From positions 62,001-126,000 of the forward strand of contig OZ037882.1 of the NCBI GenBank assembly GCA_964035575.1: a stretch of 64,000 nucleotides of DNA, given 5' to 3'. Position numbers and translations under genes: made by a program. Positions 11,431 through 21,842 of this stretch are shown here, in pieces (the first letter of the stretch is position 1; each line of letters opens with the position of its first letter). The DNA is from Rhynchopus sp. YZ270_cl-10 (taxonomy: Eukaryota > Euglenozoa > Diplonemea > Diplonemida > Diplonemidae). The notes beneath the pieces were generated by a model. It saw nothing but the letters and a program-made list of their open reading frames with translations, did no database searches and had not been told where the DNA came from.

Positions 11431-12702
11431 TGCACTGATCAAGATTACAAAATTCATTTGTATGGATGAATTGAATATCAGGTATGTGTAGGTTTCTGTG
11501 TGGGAAGTGGTGGTGATGAGGATAGGAAAAAAGAAACAGTAAAAGTGCGTGAGCTATTCAGTCATTTTGTGTGTTTTTTCTTTTTCTTTTTCTTTTTCCT
11601 TTTCTCATTTTTGATCTTTTTATTTTTATGGCATGACAATACTCTCACCCGCCAAAGTGAGCGCCTTCTTCAAGGTGTAGTCTTTTTTTAAAGCTATGTT
11701 TTAACCTCTTCCGCAAACCCGAAAACCCGCAAACCCTATATTTCCTTATTTTTTTTAATCCAAGACAAAAATATTTTCTTATTTTTATTGCTGTATGCAC
11801 TTTGCTACACATGGAAGCATGTTGAGAGCGAGGATAGTGTGGTAACTTCTTGATTGATCAAGATGTCCTTGAAGGTGAAAAAAGTAATGTGAAGCCTTTT
11901 TTGAGGTTTTTCTTAAAAACAAGCTGTAAGTGGAAGGGCTGTGCCTGGTACTCTTCCCTGCGCCATACAGGGGAGAGACAAAACAATACAAGAAGTATGT
12001 GACAATCATCGCAAGTGCTCATGCTGCACATGCCCAACCTATGTCATCATCCAGCTTTGGTCTTGTGCCGAAGAAAACAATCTTCAACACGAATGCACTC
12101 AAAAACAGATCCTGTGTAGAGTACAGTCTTGCCCTTGTTTGTTCCACCTATCGGCTGCACAGATGTCTACAGGGAGGCACATTGGTGGTGGTAGTTCTGG
12201 TGTGTTAGCTTTACGTGGTGTCTTTTTTTTTTTTTTTTCTTTATGTTACCACCCCAACACGCTTCCCTGTTGACATAGCTTTGTGACACGACTGGGAGAA
12301 AAGGAGGTATTCTTGCGCTCGGGATAATTCCATAAGCAATGACCAAATAGGGACGCTGTGGAGAGATTGCTGGTTGAAAACTACCCAATTCCCGCCATGG
12401 GCCGCTTCGGCGTTGCCACATTGGCAATTTGTGTAGCTGCTTCGGCGGCCTTGTTTTTAATAAGATTGATCATCACCATGCTTCCTGTACATGGGTGTGT
12501 AATCTGCTTGCCTTGTTGTTTCCTAGTAAGATTGATAACCACCATTCCTTGTGCACTGATGATATTAACGCAATTTCTCATTGGGGTGACGGGTCGCCAG
12601 GGCAACCTGGTCCGTTCACACATGTTGCCCTGGAGCTGCACAACATCCAGGAGTGGCATACCCTCTTTTTTAACAAAACAAAAACAAACACACACAAAGG
12701 CA
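11431..12702. other. Intergenic; no supported gene
   Basis: Contains the boundary repeat at 11612-11672 and a short relic of the telomere-like unit near 11710-11735 (CGCAAACCCGAAAACCCGC). About 900 bp of unremarkable sequence follows. Overlapping open frames on both strands at 11785-12427 have no domain, and no frame is favoured, so none is called. Confidence 0.5.
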
Positions 12703-13014
12703 ACATACCATACATACCATACATACCATACATACCATACATACCATACATACCAGACATACCATACATACCATACATACCATACATACCATACATACCA
12801 TACATACCATACATACCATACATACCATACATACCATACATACCATACATACCATACATACCATACATACCATACATACCATACATACCATACATACCAT
12901 ACATACCATACATACCATACATACCATACATACCATACATACCATACATACCATACATACCATACATACCATACATACCATGCATACCATACATACCATA
13001 CATACCATACATAC
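12703..13014 (+). repeat. 9-bp tandem array (ACATACCAT)n
   Basis: About 34 copies with a few single-base variants (for example CAGACATACC and CATGCATACC). A 9-bp unit keeps all frames open on both strands, giving IPY or MYG/VCM repeats that are artefacts of the array. Confidence 0.95.
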
Positions 13015-14190
13015 ACAGTGGTTACCGCTGTGATGTGGGTTATTAAAAACAGAGGTCGGAGCGAGCCTCTCAATGTCAGAGGCTTCAAAGCATTTCACGA
13101 GAAAACTCGCCCCTGTCATTCTTCATCACTTTTGCTTGACAGAACGCTCCCCACAAGGAAGCCTGTAAAAGGTGATGATTTTTTAGGCAATGACACAGAC
13201 ACAGGGGGGTGCTGGGTGGGGAAATATAAAAAAGGGTGCTTGCGTTGTGTGCTGGATCGGGACCACCAGTAAACTGGCAGCCCCACATCCAGTTCTAATA
13301 TTTGAAGTGTGAAATAGAACGCAGTCAGAATTAGTGTTACACGCTAATGTAAGAATAATATCATCATGGGTAATATTCTGTACGATTGTACGGGATTTAC
13401 ATCATATGAGAGTAGTTCCGCCTTTGGGCCACATCAGGCCCAACAGCAGGACCGCATCATAAAAATTGTAAAGAATTTCCTAGACAGAAGATCTTTTCAA
13501 GTTTTAGCTGTTGCTGAACGAGTTGTTTGGTTTCGAAGTAGCACACTAACTTAGCACCCAAACATATGAAGAGTATGGGAAAACAAGACAGGATTGTCTT
13601 GTTGGAGGTGGGTCAGGGTGACACACACACCTGTGCACTTTGTACATGCATCGTATGTGTGAATGTTTTTTCCTCATGGTGACATAAAAAAGGCCAGTCT
13701 CTTTCGAGACTGGCCATGTTTTGACAAAGTTGTGTGAGAAGAATATAATCTTCATGCTTCCATACCAATGAAGTACAGAAACTGTAGCTTTAGAAATCGT
13801 TGGTTGCCCTTTTTCTTAACATTGCTCTAAGCACCAACATGTACTGGTAAACATGCCACTTGTGGTGAATAATGTGGGTAGGAATGGTCTGGGCAACGTG
13901 GTGGGGTGTATCAACAACACATGTGTATGGTGATGTGGAAACAATGTTCACATGGAAAAATGTAAAAAAGAAACGCTTCTCCAGTTCAAGCCATTGAGTT
14001 GGAAACACCCTCACTCTGCTCTGTGCTTCTGAAGGGGTATATGGGTAGTATGAGCTCATATGAATCCATTAAAAGCGTCTATGGCATGATCTAAGCATCA
14101 CATAATTTCTGAAATCAATACCAACCACAATTTACGGCTATTTTTCCAGCAATAGCCGTATCATGGCTTATAACCATACCTAAGGATGTC
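13015..14190. other. Intergenic; no supported gene
   Basis: Unique sequence without recognisable coding. A hairpin-prone GAGCCTCT...AGAGGCTTC lies near 13064-13086, and a perfect stem lies at 13692-13715. A 62-residue open frame at 13366-13554 has no domain and is left out. Confidence 0.5.
13692..13715. other. Perfect 10-bp hairpin
   Basis: GGCCAGTCTC, loop TTTC, GAGACTGGCC, followed by ATGTTTTG. It resembles an RNA stem-loop, but no gene end lies nearby to give it a role. Confidence 0.7.
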
Positions 14191-17100
14191 CAATATGCTG
14201 GAAAAGTTAATAATCTTGGGTGTATAGGGTTTTTGGGCACATTTGAGTCAATTGCGGGGTCTTACGATTTAATCTGAGCATCACACATATCCTAATCACC
14301 TATATAATCGAAAAACACATACAAAATGACCTACATAGCCGTAAAATGACCCAAATGTGCATATTCGGGTTGAAATTTCATTTTTTCGGAAAGTTTTTTT
14401 TTCTCAACAATTACATGGGTGAGTTCCGAGTACATTATGGGGTCGTAAGTTTTTATTCAAGCATCACACATTATGTAGAATAATTTATGCCATACAATGT
14501 TACCAAAAAAAGTCGATTTTTGGTCACTTTTTCAAAAATATGAAAATTCGATTTTTGGGTACTAGATAGGTCTTTCCGGTGCAAAAACGACCGTTAAATG
14601 GATTCTCCGGGGTCCTAAGGCCCCAAAAATCACTTTTGGACACACGGGCAATATCCCAGTATACCCTAGGAAATTGGTGGGAACCCAAAAATTGGCCTCA
14701 AAATCCGACCAAAACCAAGGTTTCTGTAGAGGTACATGTGAACCTCATGTGTGTTCTGGAGACCCATTTTGTTTTTAAAAGTGAATCTAAATAGCCAAAA
14801 ATTTAAAACTCTTGTAGCGCATTCGGAATAGAGGGGGTATTCGCGAAAACCTGTGCGAAACATTTATCAATTCAGGTCTGACCCACATGGTCATGACCCC
14901 ATATTTTGGGTGCGGAAAACACCCTATCTGTTGACCTACCGGCTTGTATGCCTGTATACCTGGTTGGGTCAACTTTTTGAAAATTTCCTGGGCCATATAC
15001 CCTATTTGGGCCCCCTGAATCCATTGCGACATCGTTTTTTCACATCCGAGTGAAAACTAATATATAGGATAACCCATGGGTATGGGTACCTCGCTCAATA
15101 CCCCGAAAATCAGTGCTTTTGAAAATGACCCTATGGAAAAATGTATCCAAAATATTGAAACATGTTCTCCTGGCATCTGCAACACGATATTTTGGGCCCC
15201 CTGGGCCCCGGGGGCCCTACGGGCCCCCATATTCGCGAAAAGTTGGGCATCCCAGCTAGTGGGTCGGTACTGGGTATACAAACACCCCCCCAAAAAGTGA
15301 GATTTTGACCCCCCAAAAATGGCCATTTTTTTACTCCCCGGGACCTTCTCAGGTGTGTATTCGGACCCTCTCGTGGTCTTAAACCGGATTTTTGGGGCCC
15401 CCACACCCTGGAATACCCCCCATAGTGTCGTTTTTTCACCCGCAGGGCCGATTTTTTAGAAAAAATTTGGTTTTTAAGGAACAACATTTACCCTGCGACA
15501 CCTTGAAAAACAGGTGATTTTTGCCTTTTTCAGTTGTGTGTGTGCAGTGCCGAATTCCCCAGGCTTGGTGAATGTTGTGCCTCCAATACCCCCTATGTGG
15601 GTTGGAAAAATCAAATAAAGATAAAATTTTGAGGCAGCCTGGGGGTGTGCTATGGTAAACAATTTGTGTGTGTAAAAATACCCCTAAAAAACACCCTAAA
15701 AATGGCTGTTTTTCGCCTATTTTTGGGGGTCGCCTGAGCTATTTTTTTTATTGTTTTGGCTTTTCCTGGGACCTGAAAAGAGGGTCCTGGGCCCAATATG
15801 TCCCAATGAGGCCATTGGAATATCGATTTTTTCCAGATATGGGCCTCCTAGACCGAAATTTTTGATTTTGGTGTTGCAAAAATTTTCGAAAATCCTGAAA
15901 AGTGCCCAAAAACACGTAAAAACACGTGTATAGGCACACCCTATCGGCCCCCAGCATTGCCCAGGATTGTTGCAAATTTTCCCTGCATGGGGACCCTCCG
16001 GGCCCCCTGGACCCATTGCGACCCGATTGGTTCACATTCCTGGAAAATTTGGTCCCTAAGACACATACGTGGTTAACATACCCCTGAAAAACACCCTATT
16101 TTTGACCCTAAAAAACACCCTATTTTTGACCCTGAAAACATGATTTTAGCAAATAGGGCAACTAGTTTGGTGATCCAGCAACCGACTCATGGGCCCAGTA
16201 TGTCCAACAGGGCCATATGTTTGGTAAATTTTACCGGGGGCAAGGGGATGTACAAAAAAAAAGTGGATTTTTTACCTTAAAAAAATGGCCAAAAATAGGC
16301 CAAAAATGGCCATTTTTCGGCCATGTGACCCCCACAGCAACCCTATATAGACCCCAAAAAACCTAATATTTTTTTCCCAGCGATGTGTCCTGGGGGCCCT
16401 TCGGGCCCCCAGGACACATCGCAACCCCGTTTTTTCAAAAAGTTGGCCCTACGGGCCAACTTTTTGAGGTGGCCTGTAGGGTGACCCCTTCAAAAAGCTG
16501 GAACCCGGATTTTGGGGTCAGGGGTCCCTTTATGCACTTTTATGTATAAAAAAATGTCTGGGGCGAGAAAATGCAAATTTTTGCCTGCAAACACACTGCA
16601 TACTACGACAGGACCATATTCCATCTTATCAGGAAAAATTTCGGAGGTGTTAGTCATAAAAACAATTTAAATTTTTTTGAAAAAACATGAGATCTGGATA
16701 AAAGTTTTGACTGTACCTGTGGAAGGTGGGATTTTGCCTGTGTTTTGACTTTTTTTTTCAGTAAATAAACTTCTACTCATCTCCGGAGGCCGTCCGAGGT
16801 CGCAATTAACTCATTTTGACAATTTAGGGCCATATACCGCCCGTTTTTTCAAAAAGTTGAAAATTTTGGCCCCCAGGATTGGGTACAGCGTGTACTGAAC
16901 CCTGATTTTCGAAAAATCTCAACTTTTGAAATTCGTCACTTATGGCAGCATGTATCTGACACCCAATTTTGACTTTTCCGGTGAATCCATTCTGGTGCAT
17001 ATACACTATCTGGCACCCCTGAGTCCATTGCGGGGTCGTTTTTTCAAAAAGTCGACCGGACTAATACCTAATATGACCCTGAGTATAGCGTACCGTCTCA

Positions 17101-17528
17101 GAAACACCCCAAAATCAGTGTTTTTGAAGGGTTCTCACAGCTAAAATCGATGAAAAAATGTCAAAATCACTTTCCCGTGACCCAATAGCGTGAAATATGG
17201 CCCATGTGGGCCCCCAGGACCTATAACACCCCCAATCGGTCGATTCCATGCATATTTCACACCCCCAGATATATGTGCCCATGGGGTGCCAGTCCCCAAA
17301 ATCATGATTTTTTCATGATTTTTGGCCCGATGCACTGACCTGCAGGGCCATACCGTCTACCGGGGCAACCATATTTTTGAAAAATCGGCCTTGCATCGGG
17401 CCCAATATGTCCCACAGGGTATGTTGCCCCAGATTCAGGTCCCCGCACAAGCCAAACCAATATTTTAAAATCGATTTTTTTGAAAAAAATATTTTTGAAA
17501 AAAAATCGTGATTTTTGGGATTTTGGTG
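14191..17528. repeat. Decayed satellite field related to the 401-bp repeat
   Basis: Over 3 kb of non-coding sequence in which phrases such as CCATTGCGACnTCGTTTTTTC and GGGCCCCCnGGACC recur at irregular spacing (near 15015, 15810, 16010, 16415 and 17025). The last few hundred bases grade into the clean 401-bp repeats, so this looks like older, diverged copies of the same or a related satellite. Confidence 0.55.
16381..16466. other. Two adjacent perfect hairpins
   Basis: Stem one has 19-bp arms at 16381-16399 and 16403-16421 with a TTC loop. Stem two has 14-bp arms at 16436-16449 and 16453-16466 with a TAC loop. A related GGGGGCCC-TAC-GGGCCCCC stem lies near 15213. Confidence 0.8.
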
Positions 17529-20216
17529 ATTTTTACAGTTTTGCACACCCTGAAAATCGATTTTTTCGGCTCCGCCGGTGAAATATCGACATAATTTAGG
17601 TATGTTATGTGCATAATATACCCATTAGAGCCCATTCAAGTCACATTCCGACCATTTTTCGTGAAAAAATGCAACTTTTTGTCACCGTGACCCCGAAAAA
17701 TGACGATTTTTTGGTCGATTTTTTCGGCCAAAAATTTCGTACCACAGGGCCATACCATATACTGGGATTATCAACTTTTTGAAAATACGGCCTGGTATTC
17801 GGGTCTATATGTCCCATGGGGCCCATAGTAACCTTACTGGGTCATGCCGAAAGCCAATCTTAATAGTAAAATTCGATTTTCTGTGAAAAATATTTTGACC
17901 AAAAAATCGTCATTTTTCCGATTTTCGTCATTTTTACAGTTTTGCACACCCTGAAAATCGATATTTTCGGCTCCGCCGGTGAAATATCGACATAATTTAG
18001 GTATGTTATGTGCATAATATACCCATTAGAGCACATTCAAGTCACATTCCGACCATTTTTCGTGAAAAAATGCAACTTTTTGTCACCGTGACCCCCAAAA
18101 ATGACGATTTTTTGGTCGATTTTTTCGGCCAAAAATTTCGTACCACAGGGCCATACCATATACTGGGATTATCAACTTTTTGAAAATACGGCCTGGTATT
18201 CGGGTGTATATGTCCCATGGGGCCCATAGTAACCTTACTGGGTCATGCCCAAAGCCAATCCTAATAGTAAAATTCGATTTTCTGTGAAAAATATTTTGAC
18301 CAAAAAATCGTCATTTTTCCGATTTTCGTCATTTTTACAGTTTTGCACACCCTGAAAATCGATTTTTTCGGCTCCGCCGGTGAAATATCGACATAATTTA
18401 GGTATGTTATGTGCATAATATACCCATTAGAGCCCATTCAAGTCACATTCCGACCATTTTTCGTGAAAAAATGCAACTTTTTGTCACCGTGACCCCGAAA
18501 AATGACGATTTTTTGGTCGATTTTTTCGGCCAAAAATTTCGTACCACAGGGCCATACCATATACTGGGATTATCAACTTTTTGAAAATACGGCCTGGTAT
18601 TCGGGTGTATATGTCCCATGGGGCCCATAGTAACCTTACTGGGTCATGCCGAAAGCCAATCTTAATAGTAAAATTCGATTTTCTGTGAAAAATATTTTGA
18701 CCAAAAAATCGTCATTTTTCCGATTTTCGTCATTTTTACAGTTTTGCACACCCTGAAAATCGATATTTTCGGCTCCGCCGGTGAAATATCGACATAATTT
18801 AGGTATGTTATGTGCATAATATACCCATTAGAGCACATTCAAGTCACATTCCGACCATTTTTCGTGAAAAAATGCAACTTTTTGTCACCGTGACCCCCAA
18901 AAATGACGATTTTGTGGTCGATTTTTTCGGCCAAAAATTTCGTACCACAGGGCCATACCATATACTGGGATTATCAACTTTTTGAAAATACGGCCTGGTA
19001 TTCGGGTCTATATGTCCCATGGGGCCCATAGTAACCTTACTGGGTCATGCCCAAAGCCAATCTTAATAGTAAAATTCGATTTTCTGTGAAAAATATTTTG
19101 ACCAAAAAATCGTCATTTTTCCGATTTTCGTCATTTTTACAGTTTTGCACACCCTGAAAATCGATTTTTTCGGCTCCGCCGGTGAAATATCGACATAATT
19201 TAGGTATGTTATGTGCATAATATACCCATTAGAGCACATTCAAGTCACATTCCGACCATTTTTCGTGAAAAAATGCAACTTTTTGTCACCGTGACCCCGA
19301 AAAATGACGATTTTTTGGTCGATTTTTTCGGCCAAAAATTTCGTACCACAGGGCCATACCATATACTGGGATTATCAACTTTTTGAAAATACGGCCTGGT
19401 ATTCGGGTGTATATGTCCCATGGGGCCCATAGTAACCTTACTGGGTCATGCCGAAAGCCAATCTTAATAGTAAAATTCGATTTTCTGTGAAAAATATTTT
19501 GACCAAAAAATCGTCATTTTTCCGATTTTCGTCATTTTTACAGTTTTGCACACCCTGAAAATCGATATTTTCGGCTCCGCCGGTGAAATATCGACATAAT
19601 TTAGGTATGTTATGTGCATAATATACCCATTAGAGCACATTCAAGTCACATTCCGACCATTTTTCGTGAAAAAATGCAACTTTTTGTCACCGTGACCCCC
19701 AAAAATGACGATTTTGTGGTCGATTTTTTCGGCCAAAAATTTCGTACCACAGGGCCATACCATATACTGGGATTATCAACTTTTTGAAAATACGGCCTGG
19801 TATTCGGGTCTATATGTCCCATGGGGCCCATAGTAACCTTACTGGGTCATGCCCAAAGCCAATCTTAATAGTAAAATTCGATTTTCTGTGAAAAATATTT
19901 TGACCAAAAAATCGTCATTTTTCCGATTTTCGTCATTTTTACAGTTTTGCACACCCTGAAAATCGATTTTTTCGGCTCCGCCGGTGAAATATCGACATAA
20001 TTTAGGTATGTTATGTGCATAATATACCCATTAGAGCACATTCAAGTCACATTCCGACCATTTTTCGTGAAAAAATGCAACTTTTTGTCACCGTGACCCC
20101 CAAAAATGACGATTTTTTGGTCGATTTTTTCGGCCAAAAATTTCGTACCACAGGGCCATACCATAGGGCCATACCATATACTGGGATTATCAACTTTTTG
20201 AAAATACGGCCTGGTA
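17529..20216 (+). repeat. 401-bp tandem satellite, ~6.7 copies, dimeric pattern
   Basis: Successive copies are offset by exactly 401 bp. Diagnostic positions alternate: CGATTTTTTCGG versus CGATATTTTCGG, GACCCCGAAAA versus GACCCCCAAAA, and CCGAAAGCC versus CCCAAAGCC. The real unit is therefore largely an 802-bp dimer. The last copy is interrupted by a short internal duplication (GGGCCATACCATA) near 20153-20177. A 61-residue open frame repeats once per unit and is not called. Confidence 0.95.
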
Positions 20217-21199
20217 GCGATGTGTCCAACAGGGAAGTGTTTTGACCCGAGGGTCGGTGTGAAATGTTGTGTTTATAAATACCGGAGCTGGTTTTGAGGG
20301 TGAATAGCATCCGCTAGATATAATACACAACCTTCCACTGCTGAAAGTGTTGTTTTTATTACTTTTTTATCAATTGAAAACACAGGGAAAAGGCACTAAT
20401 GGGCGGAAAAAAGACCTTACTTAAAAGAGGGGAAGGGAGAATAAAAACACTTGCCCTTGGTTTTGTTATCTGCAAATTGGTTTGTTTACGTTACATTTTT
20501 TGTGTGTAAAAATTGGTGGGAAAAATTTTTTTTGGGCCTCCCCTTGTATAACACTGCAGTACAGGGACCCCCCCCCCCCCCCCACTGTACACGTACCCCC
20601 CAGAAAGTAGCGAGGTGCCTGCCCCCTGTGCACCTTTTTTTTTTTTTTTTTTTTTTTTTTTGGTGTTGTTCAACTTAGCCCTAGGCTCGCTTTTTTTATC
20701 TACATCCAGTGACAGAGGGGGTACTTACTAGTCAAGCGAGTATGTAAACAGCTAGATGTCCAGACAAGGGCACTTTACTATTGTACTGGCAAGACAGTGC
20801 CTGAAAACACAGTTAGTGGCACTAAAATAGAAAGCCTGTGGGACAACTACAACCAACACTTCCCTGCAAATAATCAAAAGGGTCGTATGTGAGTGCAATT
20901 TTTCCCAAAAGGAAAAGGGGAGGGGATGGGACGGGAGGGTTGCTCTGTCTACCGGTGCAGTTTTATTTTTCTTTGTCTTGGGGAGGGGAGGGGAGGAGAA
21001 GGAGGGGATTGAGTGAGCCGTTTCCTCTGTAACACACAAACAAATAAAAAGGAAGTTCCATAATCTGTTTAGTAGTTTTCTTTTTGGTGAAAATTTTTGA
21101 GAACTTCTGTAAGTGTGACCTGACCCGACTGACTGACACCCAAAGGGGAAAACAACAATAACGCACAACAAAATCAACAACAACAATGGTGGGTCTCGT
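20217..21199. other. Intergenic with long C and T homopolymers
   Basis: Contains a C run (~20570-20583) and a T run (~20636-20660), which slippage could have altered. No gene is supported. Confidence 0.5.
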
Positions 21200-21822
21200 C
21201 CCCTGTGCACCCTTGTTTAAAAGTGAAAAGCCCCCTGTGCACCTTTTCAAAACTCACTTTCCGGGAGGTTCGGCCACCCCTGTGCACCCTAGATGCCTTA
21301 GACATCAAATAGGCCACTCGGGTGCACAGGGTGCCGATCGGGTGCACAGGGTGCCCCCAAAAAATCGGGTGCACAGGGTGCCAAAAAATCGGGTGCACAG
21401 GGTGCTTTTTAGCCGGGGCTTATAACGTGGGGGGCGCCCTGTGCACCCGATTGCAAACCCGTATTGGCACCCTGTGCACCATATTTTTGGGGGCACCCTG
21501 TGCACCCGATTTTCAGTGTGTACTGTGTACTGTGTACTGTGTACTGTGTACTGCCCTCAGAATATGTTTTCCTTGGTCAGAGGCTCCATACAGGTGAAAG
21601 GTGAAAGGTTTTCAAGCAAAAAAAAAAGTTTTGCCTGTGAAAGTCATAGGGTGCCAATCTCAAGGGCACCCTGTGCACCCTTTTTCCGGACCCAAAAAGG
21701 CACCCTGTGCACCCTTTCTTGGGGATCAAAAGCACCCTGTGCACCTTTTCAAAATCCAGTTCCGGGGGGTTTCGGGAGGGTTTCGTGCAGTGGGTTTTGA
21801 AGCACCCTGTGCACCCTCAGAA
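21200..21822. repeat. Cluster of GCACCCTGTGCACCC motifs in both orientations
   Basis: About a dozen copies of a 14-16 bp motif around the palindrome GTGCAC lie within ~620 bp. GGGTGCACAGGGTGCC occurs near 21321, 21339, 21368 and 21391. The inverse GCACCCTGTGCACC occurs near 21466, 21494, 21666, 21701, 21733 and 21803. Spacers are short and variable. One further copy lies at 20624. The spread of identical motifs suggests a protein-binding site cluster or a degraded short satellite. Confidence 0.75.
21517..21552 (+). repeat. Short (TGTACTG)n array
   Basis: Five copies of the 7-bp unit, inside the GTGCAC cluster. The same unit, in one orientation or the other, forms larger arrays at 31951-32220 and 42104-42222. 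Confidence 0.9.
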
Positions 21823-21842
21823 CTCTTCCCAATACATACCAA

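Noticed and set aside
12358-13272. Open frames of up to 304 residues over the 9-bp array
   Set aside because: Length comes from the array (IPY, YHT, MYG, VCM repeats). The flanking residues show no domain, and several frames are equally open on both strands.
17641-20310. 61-residue open frame repeated every 401 bp
   Set aside because: It travels with the satellite unit, has no domain, and offers no coding signal beyond repetition.
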